Shown here: positions 33,585 through 44,859 of the stretch, one piece after another
Position numbering within the stretch: position 1 is the first letter of the stretch
How the letters are laid out: each line of letters opens with the position of its first letter
Assembly (NCBI GenBank): GCA_019009955.1
Contig: CM032230.1
Location: 106,762,501-106,826,500, forward strand
Direction: 5' to 3'
DNA length: 64,000 bases
From: Riptortus pedestris
Taxonomy: Eukaryota; Arthropoda; Insecta; Hemiptera; Alydidae
The notes under the pieces: generated by a model
Databases searched by the model: none
Seen by the model: only the letters and a program-made list of their open reading frames with translations
Told to the model about the DNA's origin: nothing
Made by a program: the position numbers and the translations under genes

Positions 33585-34046
33585 ATGAATCTTTTAAAAC
33601 TTAATAAGTTGATCTATTCCGAAGAAAAGGCTTTTCAATATTTACAGAAGTATGGAGTACTTCACAGAAAGAGAAAGTGTAAAAAAGGACATTATATGAA
33701 GATTTATTTCAGCAAAACTAGATCGCCATTTTATCAATGCAATATGAGAAGTTGTAGGCAATACGTTGCTGCGCTTAATGGTACATGGTTTAAACATTGT
33801 AAAATTTCATTAAGGAAATGTTTACTATTCATATACGCATGGGCAAATGGATACGCAACTACAAAATTTTGTAAGAAGGAATTGAATATATCTAAAAAAA
33901 CAATAACAGATTGGAAGAATATGCTCAGAGAAACAAAAACGAATGTGGAACTAGAAGAACTTTGTTTGATTCATATCATTGTGAATTTATATATAGGAGA
34001 AGATATGAAAATAGGGACATTTTTGAATGTATATTGGAATCAATGA
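33585..34046 (+). pseudogene. Merlin / IS1595-ISXO2-like transposase, N-terminal fragment
   Basis: The 153-codon frame has the family's N-terminal layout. Residues 11-24 are YSEEKAFQYLQKYG. A zinc-ribbon-like pair follows (C32...H36, C52...C57), then GTWFKHCKISLRKCL (66-80), IYAWANGY (83-90) and a helix-turn-helix ELNISKKTITDWKNMLRE (99-116). The DDE catalytic part should follow at about residue 120. Instead the frame drifts, while the neighbouring frame carries a short (E)F-x-YRRRYENR segment like the first catalytic block, so there is a frameshift and early truncation. It is a dead DNA transposon. I saw no TIRs. Confidence 0.65.
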
Positions 34047-34300
34047 GAAACTATTGGTCTCCACAATGAAAAATGTTATTAATTTCATTTATGGTTATAT
34101 TCATGTTTACTAGAAACCTTGGTTATATTTAAATAAACAATTGTTAACAAAAAATCTTCACTGTTATTGATATAATAATGAGTTAAATCACTGGCATGTG
34201 TTAAGTAAAAAAGACCCCAGCGATATTCTCATCACTCTTCAAACATAAAATTCAGACCTTGAACTTCGACCAATCCGGAACAACAGTGGTGATGTATAGC

Positions 34301-34330
34301 CCGAGGAAGGCAGCAGTAGAGCTACCGAAA
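34301..34330 (+). repeat. Penelope-like terminal hairpin motif
   Basis: CCGAGGAAGGCAGCAGTAGA followed by GCTACCGAAA gives a GGCAGC/GCTaCC stem between a CGAGGAA and a CGAAA box, the layout of hammerhead-like Penelope termini. It is isolated in unrecognised DNA, and adjacent frames have no known domain. Confidence 0.35.
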
Positions 34331-34429
34331 TTTTGCATATTGAAGACCGCTCGAGTGGATAGCCAGTTCGGAGAAGAAGAAAATACAGCTCAGCGAAGAA
34401 GTCAACGAAACCACAAGATGAATAATATA

Positions 34430-35700
34430 AAAAATGTCCAATTGTCAAATAAAACTACGAAATATATTGTTTTAAACTTCGTCGCTGGGAACTCATTACA
34501 GTTGTCAGGAGCGGCGTATCTCCAGTGGTGTCATTCCTGTGGTAGTCCACGAAATACAAAATATTTTTCATAAAAATCAATCAAAGACAATGTCTCTTTA
34601 AGGTGGGACAACTTTCTCATCATTCATAAACCTTGTTATCCTTTAATAAATTTGCATTAATTATTTATGGAAAACAAAACTATTTCACGTATCCTATTAT
34701 GTTAATTTAACATTGAATGGTAATAAACACATTTCATTTCAGACATCTTCATTAATACATGAAGAAAATAATGAAATGTGTTATACAACTGAGAAAAAAA
34801 AAAAAATATCTTGGACGACCTCACAAAAACGGTGTTCATAATGTACTGCTGATTGAGTGTAAAACTCTTTAACGCTCTGCTCGAATGTATTAAATCAGCT
34901 ACAACATATTTTTTTATTTAAAATTATTAAAATTTTATTTTAAAAGGATGTTTTTATGCATACGATGAATATTATCAAAAATGTTCAATTGTTAAACAAA
35001 ACTACAAAATATTTTTCACAAAAATTGGTCAAAAACATTGTCTCTTTAAGGTGGGATAAGTTTCTCATCATTTATACTCCTAGTTAACCATTTGCATTAA
35101 TTATTTATGGAAAGCAAAACTGACATATCCTATTACATAATGTTAAAATTTAATTGAAATGAACACCTTTCATTTCAAAAAGTTTAATTAATGCATGAAG
35201 AAAATAAGGAAATATGTTATACAACTGAGGGAAAAAAAAAACTTTCCTGGAAGACCTCACAAAAACTGAGTTCATAAAGTACTACAGATTGACTGTAAAT
35301 CTCTTTAACGGTCTGCCCGAAAGTATTAAATCCACTAAAAAATTTTCTTTGTTTAAATATAAACTAATGTCTGTAGGATGTTTTATACATGACGAATACT
35401 ATCAAACATTTTGAATTACTAAATAAAATTACAATATATTTGCCATTAAAATAATTTGTTACAAGGTACATTGCCTCTAGAAGTTGGGACAAGTTTCCCA
35501 TCATTTATAAAGCTTATCACCCGTTAATAAATTTGCATGTCAATAATTTAAAAAAATGTATGTTATATATTTAGAGTGGCATTAGGATTGTTAGCTCAGT
35601 TTAATGATTAACTAATTTAAAAACTTCTTAATGATGAAAATCTTAAAATATGATATACTACTGAAGAAAAAAATAATAAAAAATAACCTCACAAGAGCTG
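34430..35700 (+). repeat. Three tandem copies (~440 bp) of a LINE 3-prime end
   Basis: The marker GGTGGGACAACTTTCTCATC and variants recur at 34601, 35049 and 35481 (spacing 448 and 432). The block CTCTTTAACG(C/G)TCTG is at 34865 and 35301. In the third unit a frame reads LFNGLPESIKSTKKFSLFKY, then KLMSVGCFIHDEYYQTF and a stop near 35405. This is the C-terminus typical of Jockey/RTE-like ORF2 proteins (YNSLPxSIKx...F...K). Earlier units carry more lesions. All are partial; no RT domain is present. Confidence 0.7.
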
Positions 35701-35727
35701 AATTCATAATGTACTTGTAGTACATCA

Positions 35728-35730
<3 letters not shown>

Positions 35731-35777
<47 letters not shown>

Positions 35778-35897
35778 GTTTTGAACGTATTTCATTTTCG
35801 TCATCTCCTGGGTAGGATCGATGGACATTTAATTTCGAAAATCGCGTCATGAGTACGACCGCAATAGCTGATTTCCCTTATGAGGAAATCTGCTAAT
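35731..35897 (+). repeat. Family A right end with (AT)n(AC)n (copy A17)
   Basis: The microsatellite at 35731-35776 leads straight into 'gttttgaacgtatttcattt', 'cgtcatctcctgggtaggat', 'cgcgtcatgagtacgacc' and GATTTCCCTTATGAGGAAAT-CTGCTAAT. The left two-thirds is absent. Confidence 0.75.
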
Positions 35898-35899
35898 AA

Positions 35900-37370
35900 A
35901 CACAAAATTAACTAATAAGTAATCAAGGTAAAATAAACATTATTTCCACCGGTCTACCATAAATTAGGCACTAATCTACTATTTGAAATAAAGTTTTATC
36001 ACCTCAATTAATAATCACAAGGAAATCTCAGGTTATCCACTTAAATCAAGTTAATGACCTTAATCCACTTGACAAACCTATAATCGTGAACTTGACTTCC
36101 GTGGGGGCAAAAGAAAATCGTTAGTACTCTAACTCGCTAGATCCTTAGTCTAATCCCGGGGAAGAAAAGGGTGGTAACTTGTAGATAACCCATTCCGATT
36201 AGCCATAGCAGCATTAAGTGGAAGTTAAACAACAATGCACTAATTTGAAAAATAATAGGTTTTCCGTCTCATAAATTAAATATGATTGTACGATTCTCAA
36301 TAAATTCAGGATTACCAGCTAATGTAGCCCATATTAATTGAAATACATAGGTAAAGATTCAGCATAAAAGTGAAAGGTAGGGCCACAGCCAGCCGCATTG
36401 CTACGTTTTAAATTTATAATCATATGACCTAAAGAGGTTTGATATTATTTTCAAATCCAACAAGCGAGGACCACGGTAATTCCAAACAGCAGAGAACATG
36501 TAATGTATGCATATACATTCAGTGTGATCAAATATGGATCTTCATACTAGACATTAGCATGGTATGAATCACTTATCAATCAAGTAGTTTACAGAACGAA
36601 GTTTAAATCGTCGTTTAATTTAAAATGACTAACAACATAATTAAGCACAAAAATTTAAACCAACTGAAACTGACTCCCCGAGAGGTAATCCATAATTTTG
36701 AATGAGCAAACTTTATGCAATTCTAAAATGTCCATAAGTAATCTTGATTCGAAGCTGCGGTATGAATTGATGCTGGGAGTGATGAATAATTGGTGAGAGT
36801 GAGCTAACTTGGCATTCATAAATTCAATTTAGTCTGACCTGATCAGGGGAGCTTTCAAAAATGTCTGCCTCCGCAGCACTAGTCCTGATCAGTTTCTAAC
36901 CTTCCGAATACATTCTCCCAACCCGAACGGGAAGAAGCTTCAGTTTCGAATATGTTGATTGATCTCAAGCATAGAAGGCAACAGTTTGAGTATGCTCAGG
37001 CAAAACAATAGCCAAATTACAACGAGCGTAGGTTAAAGGAATCACCAATTTCAAGAATTGTTCTACATATTTTGCTCTAATTCAAGAGGTAACGCAGTTA
37101 TTTGTGCTTCTCTGTTGCCAATGTTAATTAAACCCCAATTTTAATCAACCGATTCTCCCGGGCTCGACATGGCAGTTTGACACCATCTTAAGACATTCCG
37201 TGAGTAGATATAGAATGGGGTTTCGAGCGCACACTAAATATCTCGGAATATAAAAAATAAAAAAGTTTGATAAAAACATTTTTTCTTAAATATATATACA
37301 TATATATGAAATATCCATAAACGATACTAAAACTTTGTGATCCATTTCTGAAAACGCGTGACCTAAAAGA
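35900..37370. other. Unrecognised DNA
   Basis: No coding frame of note, no family A landmarks and no tandem repeats. It lies within receptor intron 1. Confidence 0.4.
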
Positions 37371-37382
37371 AGACAACAATTG

Positions 37383-37598
37383 CTATAAATTGTATTGTAA
37401 TAGTGATTTATTGGATCCTAAATTGGAATCTTCTATCCCTGAATCTGAATCATTAGTCGCTGACTCTTCATTAAGCAAAGCGGGGTGGGAATCGTACCTA
37501 TCTGAAGATTCATGACCTGAAAATTCAGGTTCATGATCTGAAGATTCCGGATCTGAAGATTTAGATTCAGGATCTGAAGATTCAAATTCAGGATACAA
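37383..37598 (-). repeat. Short acidic Ser/Asp/Glu repeat frame
   Basis: A 71-codon minus frame, MYPEFESSDPESKSSDPESS onward, is encoded by imperfect repeats of TCTGAAGATTCAGGA-type DNA (37500-37600). Such acidic tracts occur near the N-terminus of some transposases, but no downstream domain is visible. It is probably a minisatellite or TE scrap rather than a gene. Confidence 0.3.
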
Positions 37599-37599
37599 T

Positions 37600-38935
37600 A
37601 AATCAGACTTATAATAACATTTATTGCAAATATTTTTCTATAACAATGTGACACATTTGAGAAATGGATTATAAAGCGTTAGTAATTTTTCATATATATT
37701 TATTTTAATCACGAAAAGATTAATGTTTTCGAACACTTTTTGCGGAATTCCGGCGGATTGTCGCCGTTCGTTTGGAAACATTGAGGATGAGCTTTTATGC
37801 CTATGTACTCTCCCGTGCAGTCTACTATTATCACTGTCTGATTCCAAAAATATATACTTGTCTGTTAACGATTTAGCGACTGTAATTTTTATTAGTGATT
37901 GTGGTTAGATACTTCAACATTTAGTGTAAAACTAAAGGTAAACTTCATTAATGGCTAAAATCGAATCAGGAAGGATGAAGGACGAGAGAAGAGGGGAAAT
38001 GTAAAATTATATGCTTCTCTTATTAATCATCGGGTCTAAAATTCTAGATAGTATTGTTAACAATGTAATCTTTTACAATTTTTTCTCTTAGTCAAATAAT
38101 ATCGAAGCTATCTTTTTTGGCGTTCAATACACCCTGCCCCCTCCTAATCGCAATATTTCTACTCAAGGCTTTTAAATCACAGGGTATCTTATGTCTAAAC
38201 TAAATTACTAATTTAGTTTACATAGGGTTCTAACTAGAATAGCGAAAAATAGCGAATGAAGTGTGATGCCTGTCACCCGTCACTTGTGAAATGTGAAATC
38301 CAATTTTACGAAACTCCTTGCGAGACGGACATTTTCGCGTCGCCTTGTGGCGTAAAAGATTTACTGACGAGGGTAAAAATTAGAAGTGTTTACCCTGAGT
38401 AAGAGATAGTGAAAAAGAGTGTCAGGGATGGCTGTAGATAGGGGCAATTCGTCTGATAAGCTGAACGGCCGATAACAGCCTAATCCCAGTCAGATTATCA
38501 TCATCCTTGAGGATCCACCTTATCGTATCATCTTCTCTAAAGGATTTTCCTGTCTCAGTCAAATAAATGGACGCCACCTCCGCCCCATCCTTTTAAATTA
38601 CATTCAAAATACCTTCGGCCCCTCATTTATTTACTTTGTCATTAGATTTGTGCTTAAGAAGCAATTTGGTTGATGCTAATATTCAATTTCAAGATGAATG
38701 TCATTATTAGTTAAGAATAAGTATAATCTGCACCTTCTTAATTAAGTAAAACCTTTTGGTGGCAGTAATAAATATATATAAATAAAACTCTAAAGCTTTT
38801 CTGATTTTCTATTGAAATTAGGCGGAGATAAATTTATTTTATGTTTCACACCATTACCATTATTATAAGAATAATGGTATTAAAATTGAAAATCTTGTCT
38901 CTCTGTCGTCCCTCTTTTGGTACTGTATATCTTAA
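37600..38935. other. Unrecognised DNA with an inverted family A scrap
   Basis: At 37950-38060 the blocks 'cattaatggctaaaatcgaatc', a G/A-rich run and 'catcgggtctaaaattctaga' resemble the inverted family A core. Bases 38250-38620 are slightly G+C-richer but unassigned. Confidence 0.35.
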
Positions 38936-38939
38936 AAAA

Positions 38940-39616
38940 GTCCGTCACGCAGGGGCTGCGTAAACTAAGCAGATTTCCCCTGTGAAGTTTTACAATAGAG
39001 AAATCTGCATACTGGTAACACAATACCACCGTGATTAGATAATGAGAAATCTTTCAGTTAATTAAAATAAATTCCCAACTGAAACGGCTTCTGAATTGTA
39101 AGAATAATTTATATTTTAATAACTCAAATTTTAGTAGTCCAAGAACTAAAGAAGGGGGGGGCGGATGAACAGAACGTATCTGCATAAATCTCAGAAAGTA
39201 AAGAAGGTAAGGTAAGGTTAGAAACGACAGGTTAGAAGAAGCTTCCACCTGAGCCGAGAAATGAGGAAGATGGCCGACGTAATCCGAACTATACCCGAAC
39301 ACAGATTTCATAAAAATGCAAATATCTCGGTTAATATTCAAGATAGAGAATAAATGTATATAACAATATTTATAGTAAATTTAATTTGCAATAAGATTGG
39401 TTCTATAAACCTTTTCGATCCGATGCATAATAACGGAGATATTTTGAATTTTCGAAAATCCCCCTCTAAACCCCCCCCCCTCCCTCTGGTCCGATTTCAG
39501 CCATTAACGAACTTGATCGGTCTTTTTACATAAAACGGTTAAATATCGAGTTTCGTATATATATATATATATATATATGATTTTGAACGAACCCCTAAAG
39601 GGAAATCTGCTAAAAC
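38940..39616 (+). mobile_element. Family A element with deleted right arm (copy A3)
   Basis: An intact left end (GTCCGTCACGCAGGGGCTGC, AAGCAGATTTCCCC) and all core blocks are followed by the microsatellite (39558-39579) and 'attttgaacgaacc'. The sequence then jumps to CCTAAAGGGAAATCTGCTAA, losing the ~90-bp arm with the 'gtcatctcctgggtagg' block. Confidence 0.8.
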
Positions 39617-40040
39617 GGCTACGAAGATTTCTATGGATTTTTATATTTTGTAAGCTAACGATCCCAAGTAACATTGGAGAATTCAACCTTTCAATGGGGT
39701 GGGGGGATACTTGGAGACGTGAGTGAAAACTAATATTCGTGAAAATTGGTTTTATTGAAAAAAAGTAAAGTCCAATTTGTGTTTATTATGGTATTAAAAC
39801 GTCATTTACTTTTATGAATCTGAGATAATTGACTTCTGCCTTTTGGGCGCCCAAACTTTATTCATGCATTTTAACTTTTAATTAAACTTTATGAAAAAGC
39901 GTTTTTGGAGAAAAAAGGATTAATGTGGTAGCTTTGTAAATTTTCCGGAGTATTTATAACCTTTTTCAAGTTCTATAATTAGTAAAAATATAATATATAC
40001 CAATTTAAAAATTAAAAATGTAGACTGGGGATTTATGAGT

Positions 40041-40175
40041 TTTAGCAGATTTCCCTTAAGGGAACTCAGCTATTGAGGTTGCACTCATGACGGAATTTTC
40101 GAAATTTTTCTTCAAATGTCCATTGATCCTACCTACTAGATGACGAAAATGAGGTCCGTTCAAAACTATATATAT

Positions 40176-40225
<50 letters not shown>

Positions 40226-41022
40226 CTGTTACCGCTCTAGCGGTCGCAATTTTTGTTTGATCTTTACCCAACTCGGGATTTAATCGTTTTATGTAAAAAA
40301 GAAGATCAAGTCCGTTAACGGCTGAAATCGGACCAGAGAAAGGGGGGTTTAGAGGAGAGGATTTTCAAAAATTCAAAATATCTCCGTTATTATGCATCGG
40401 ATCGAAAAATTGTATATAACCTATCTTATTGCAAATAAAATTTACTATAAATATTGTTATATACGTTTATTCTCTATCTTGGGTATTAACCGTGATATTT
40501 GCATTTTTCAGTTTTCAGCAAACCGCCACTTCTACTCATGTTACGTAAACAATACTCTGCTACATAATGAATCACATTATTGGAAGTTTAAATACCAAAA
40601 ATTGTATTCAAGAGACCTTTATTATACGAGATACATGCAAATATTTCCTGGTGACTCTCCCCCCCCCCATCTTAAAGTTTTGGACTACTAAAATTTTATT
40701 GATTGAGATAACAATTATTCTGACTCATTATTAATTACAGTACTAGATATAGTAAATAGTTCTCAATAAAATCAGTGTGTTATATTCTGATATATTTCAG
40801 TAATTGTTTTTCTTTCCGTTGTGTGGCGGGCCGACCCGTTTGTTTACATTTCTAACCTAACGCTTCCTGTCGGCAGGTTATTGAAATCGGATGAAACATT
40901 TCTTATTTCCATTTGTATTTATTCACGGTGTTGTTGTGTTACCAGTATGCATATTTATCTATTACTGAACTTCACGAGGGAAATCTGCTTAGTTTACGCA
41001 GCCCCTGCGTGACGGACTTTTT
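40041..41022 (-). mobile_element. Family A element, full-length long form, inverted (copy A2)
   Basis: TTTAGCAGATTTCCCTTAAG at 40041 is the right terminus. The other end, GGGAAATCTGCTTAG then CGCAGCCCCTGCGTGACGGA, closes at 41022. It contains the microsatellite at 40167-40221 in the standard place and the long-form block shared with copy A1 (CGCTTCCTGTCGGCAGGTTA near 40861). There is no coding capacity. The similarity to copy A1 along its whole length gives the clearest view of the complete element, about 0.93-0.98 kb. Confidence 0.85.
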
Positions 41023-41029
41023 GGTATTT

Positions 41030-42100
41030 TAATATGAATAAGAAGAACCGTATATTTTACAATTGTTTCGTCTTTAAGCAGGCAAAAAATATAACTTCGT
41101 CATGGCTGCATGAAAGATTCCTTATATATATTTCTATATATGGAAATGGTATTCAAAGAAAAAGAAAAGAGAGATATATCTATTTTGAACACATCAATCT
41201 TACTGTAATAAAAATATTGCTTATAACAACACTCAAAAAACTAGATATACCAAAGAACAACTTCGAGGTAAAATGAGATTTGAAGAAATAGAAAAGTTTT
41301 GCATTAGCTAAAAGGATTCGTCTCTCAAGTCCTGCAAACTTTGCTTCCAAGCTAACAATATCTCGGGAAGTTAGCCCGAGAAGTTCCTAACACTCCGTGG
41401 ATTAAGAAGAGTTAAAATGCACATTACCTTTTCACCAAAATAATACTGTCAATAATAATACAGCTTTATAATTCATGATTGTTTATATAAATTAAATTAG
41501 TATATAATATGGCAGAATAGTTTCCACAATGGTTACAGTAGCCTGTGAAATGGGGATTAACTTTTCTAGTGGATCAGCGCTGGTGGCTTGATCATCTCAG
41601 AGAAAAATGTATATATCCTAGGAGTGAAGGTTGTCCAAAACGGCAATTAATAAGTAATTTGTTACCTTTCGCCAAAAAAGCTAGGCGGCAGAAGAGGATA
41701 TTGATCAGGATCACTGAAAATATTCATTCTGCAAAGTACACTTTCAAAGTATAAGTTCCATCATCACTTGTGGGAAAAAACAATTTGATGAGGCCTCATG
41801 ACATCCGTGAATTCCTATTAAATTAAATAAAGAAAATGTTTTGCTGTACAAAATTTTAAATTATTTCATCTAAAAGACGTACACTATATAAACACTCCAA
41901 AATCTTAAAAAGGTCATAGCCCATAAAAATCAACGCTGAATCTTTTTAAAATGGGTTCAGGAAAAGTTGGCTTAGAACAGATAACCAGGTTGAATTCTGA
42001 AAACCGATTTTATTTGCGATTACAGGATACAGGTTGTGAGTACTTCGCGATGTGGAATTATACATTTTAGGCTTTTAAAGCACATAAACATATAAAAGTC
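41030..42100. other. Unrecognised DNA
   Basis: Plus frames of 70-80 codons at 41034-41276 and 41545-41754 show no known motif. I do not call them genes. Confidence 0.3.
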
Positions 42101-42315
42101 CACGGAAGGATCAAAAAAGGTCAAACACCTCCACTCTTAATACTTCTTTATTACAGGCAAAGTACTTTTGTGGCGAACCGTCCCCATCCCTAGGTATGGG
42201 ATGCTGAGTTAGCCCACCGGATTTCGAGTCTCTCTCTCGCCTTGTTTTAACTCATCTTGGACCATCTTCTGATTCTTACCACCATCCTCAATATAAAACT
42301 TCAGGCATCACGTAC

Positions 42316-43023
42316 TTGATAAACCGACTCCTGAGTATCCCGTTGGCAGAAGAAGATTTTCAAAACGAGTTTACGTACATAAAACTAATCGCAAGAGCCA
42401 ACGGGTACGATGAGAGAATGGTAGATAAAGTCATGGAACGCCGATTCACAAAGATGGTCCAAGATGAGTTAAAACAAGGCGAAAGAGAGACTCGAAATCT
42501 GGTGGTCGATCTCAGCCTCGCATTCCTAGGGAATTTTTCCGAGAAGATAGGACGCATGCGTGAAATTTCTGGCCTTCGTACTGCCTATCGAAATCTAAGC
42601 TCCCTAAAACATATGCTCCCAAGGATTAAGGATGCGGTCGATCCACTGGATAGGTCTGGTGTGTATCGGGTTGCTTGCCTGACTTGCGGAAGCTCATATG
42701 TGGGGCAAAGTGGAAGGAAGCTAAGGAGCAGATTAAAAGAGCACCTTTCCACCAAGACATCGGAGGTACGTAAACATATTTTAAACGAAAGCCATGAAGC
42801 AAATGCCGTTGAGTTCGAGGTGCTCGACCACCTTGGCAAAGGGAAGAAAATGGATATAGTAGAGCAGTTATGGATCAGGATGGACATGCTGGAGGATAAG
42901 AATATTAATATTAGGGGGGAGGGTGGCGTGCTCAGGCATGTTCCGTCCTCTGCAGTATCTGCCCTGGCCCGTGTAGGCTCCCAGTCTCGCCGGAGATGTC
43001 GGCTCAATAGGGACCAACTCTAG
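42316..43023 (+). CDS. Penelope-like GIY-YIG endonuclease, C-terminal part of the retroelement protein
   Basis: The 235-codon frame is open and ends with a stop before the terminal repeat. Residues 1-60 (FTYIKLIARANGYDERMVDK...) look like the thumb/linker that follows the Penelope RT. Residues 114-146 carry the GIY-YIG nuclease core: GVYRVACLTCGSSYVGQSGR with GVY at 115-117 and YVG at 128-130, then RSRLKEH with the likely catalytic Arg at 137 or 139. The CxxC at 121-124 and later His residues (143, 154, 160) fit the zinc-binding CCHH of this group. E187-equivalent acidic residues lie in IVEQLWIR. The protein would nick DNA for target-primed reverse transcription. Without RT it cannot act alone. 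It is the best-preserved TE frame here, suggesting a comparatively recent insertion. Confidence 0.82.
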   Translation: MINRLLSIPLAEEDFQNEFTYIKLIARANGYDERMVDKVMERRFTKMVQDELKQGERETRNLVVDLSLAFLGNFSEKIGRMREISGLRTAYRNLSSLKHMLPRIKDAVDPLDRSGVYRVACLTCGSSYVGQSGRKLRSRLKEHLSTKTSEVRKHILNESHEANAVEFEVLDHLGKGKKMDIVEQLWIRMDMLEDKNINIRGEGGVLRHVPSSAVSALARVGSQSRRRCRLNRDQL

Positions 43024-43239
43024 GTCAGTTCCTCTCCATCTCCTAGTTATTTTGTTATTTATTGCTTTTAATATTTATTTATTTGTAATGTTTTAGTCAT
43101 AAGTGTTGCATTGCGTTTTATATCCTTTTTTGTTTGTTTTTTAAATGTTTTTAATATTCGACTACCTTTGTTGACTTTTACATTTATTTATTCATATATA
43201 TTACATGTTTTTGAAAGTATAATGTTGTGTCACAGAGCA

Positions 43240-43270
43240 CTGATGATGGGACGGTTCGCCCCGAAAGTAC
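43240..43270 (+). ncRNA. Hammerhead-like core in the Penelope terminal repeat
   Basis: CTGATGA at 43240-43246, a GGG...CCC stem, and CGAAA at 43262-43266 are in hammerhead order. GTACTT at 43267-43272 can pair with AAGTAT at 43286-43291 as stem III, followed by UA as a possible cleavage site. I could not find a good stem I partner upstream, so a complete ribozyme is not shown. Hammerhead motifs are known in Penelope-like elements. The inverted copy at 42103-42182 has lost both core boxes. Confidence 0.4.
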
Positions 43271-43378
43271 TTTGCCTGTAATAAAGAAGTATTAAGAGTG
43301 GAGGTGTTTGACCTTTTTTGATCCTTCCGTTGATGATGGACCTCCACCAGCCAGCACAAATCCAGACCAGATATAAAA

Positions 43379-43803
43379 GTCCGTCACGCAGGGGCTGCGT
43401 TAACTTAGCAGATTTCCCGGGTGCGCCACGTATTTGCAATCAACTCAACAACAAAAGTTATACGAGAACAATATTTGGTATTTAGGCTTCAAATCATGTG
43501 CTTCATAATATAACACCTTACTCTCAGCATGACATGAGTAGCAGCGGGGATTTATTGAAGACCGGAATGAGTATAACATTTGGAATAAGATTGGTTCTAT
43601 ACAATTTTTCGATCCAACATATAGTAACGGAGATATTTCGAATTTTCGAAATTCCCCCTCCAAACCTGCCCTCACAGTGGTCAGATTTCCGCCATTAACG
43701 AACTTGATCCTTTTTTTTACATAAAATGATTAAATACCTAGTTTGGTAACGATTAAACAAACATTTCGAATGCTACATCGTTAACAGACAATATACACGT
43801 ATA

Positions 43804-43841
<38 letters not shown>

Positions 43842-43969
43842 GTGTTGAACGAACCTCATTTTCGTCATCTCCTAGGAAGAATCGATGGACATTTGAAGAA
43901 AGTTTTCGAAAATCGCATTACGAGTACCACCTCAATAGCCGATTTCTCTTAAAGGAAATCTGCAAAAAA
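43379..43969 (+). mobile_element. Family A element (copy A4)
   Basis: Left end GTCCGTCACGCAGGGGCTGC, TTAGCAGATTTCCC and GTGCGCCACGTATTTGC. Short-form core, microsatellite at 43801-43841, right arm 'cgtcatctcctaggaagaat', ending in a mutated palindrome GATTTCTCTTAAAGGAAATC-TGC. It starts 50 bp after the Penelope element ends. Confidence 0.8.
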
Positions 43970-44800
43970 TTACTCTCTGACATAATAATTCAGTGAAATT
44001 TTAACTGTCCAATTCGAATGCGCATACTAAATACAAAAACACACACTCAACCATGGACACAAACGCGCATAAAGATACATCCAAAGTCGTTAACTAAAAT
44101 ATATTCATGAACCTTTGGGCAAGAAATAAAAGGGGACATCTTGGAGAAGGTTTATCGTCCTTTTTCCGGTTATGAATACGAATAAGGTAAGAAGAGCAAG
44201 GATATACCCAAGGAAGAGGATCACTGTGGTTTGTATTTCAGACTTGATATAAAGTTAGATTTATTGACGCTCATTTACGTATCCTTTGGTATTCCACTTC
44301 TATTCTCAGGCCTAGAATGGTTTCTTATAGGGAATAACTCTTGAATAAACAAGATTCAAATTTAATCACAATGCCCGAGATAAAGCGATAGAAAAATTAC
44401 ATTAAACACCTCATAATCTATTTCATTTATTTCTACATATCTTCAGAAACCATTCACCAAATTCACATATTCGGCTTATTCACAGAAACCATCTATATTT
44501 GAGTGATTCGGTTGCTTATTTAAATAATAGAAAAAAAATATCCTAAAATTAAAATTGTATTCAGTAATGTTTCTATTTAAATAAGTTTATTTATAAACAC
44601 ACTTCAACAAATAATAAAAATGTAATAAATAAAATAATCACAAGTTATAAGAAAACTCTTTTTCAAAATGAAACTATAGATTCAAAAACAACATATAATC
44701 CAAGAATTAACTACTGAAAGCTTTGAGTTGGCTTTACAGGGCTTGACACTCTTTTGACAGAAACTTAGCTATTTACACTATCAAATAGGAGAAGGATTAC
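43970..44800. other. Unrecognised AT-rich DNA
   Basis: No frames, terminal repeats or landmarks. Confidence 0.4.
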
Positions 44801-44859
44801 TAAATAACTTACTTAATTTTTTAGTAACAAAAAATGTATGAAACGAAAATTGTAGAGCA

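Larger units (their letters stand above)
42103..43329 (+). mobile_element. Penelope-like element, truncated, with inverted terminal segments
   Basis: Bases 42103-42182 and 43248-43329 are inverted copies of about 80 bp (landmarks GGATCAAAAAAGGTCAAAC, and AGTACTT...CTTTATTACAGG and their complements). Between them lies the endonuclease frame at 42316-43023. Inverted or partial terminal repeats are usual for Penelope elements. The reverse transcriptase that should precede the endonuclease is missing, so this is a 5-prime truncated copy. Confidence 0.8.

Noticed and set aside
33585..34046. Possible horizontally acquired bacterial gene (IS1595-like protein)
   Set aside because: The eukaryotic Merlin superfamily shares this N-terminal layout. 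Composition matches the host background, and the fragment sits among other eukaryotic transposons.
37383..37598. Acidic protein gene
   Set aside because: Only 71 codons of imperfect DNA repeat with no downstream domain. Kept only as a low-confidence repeat feature.
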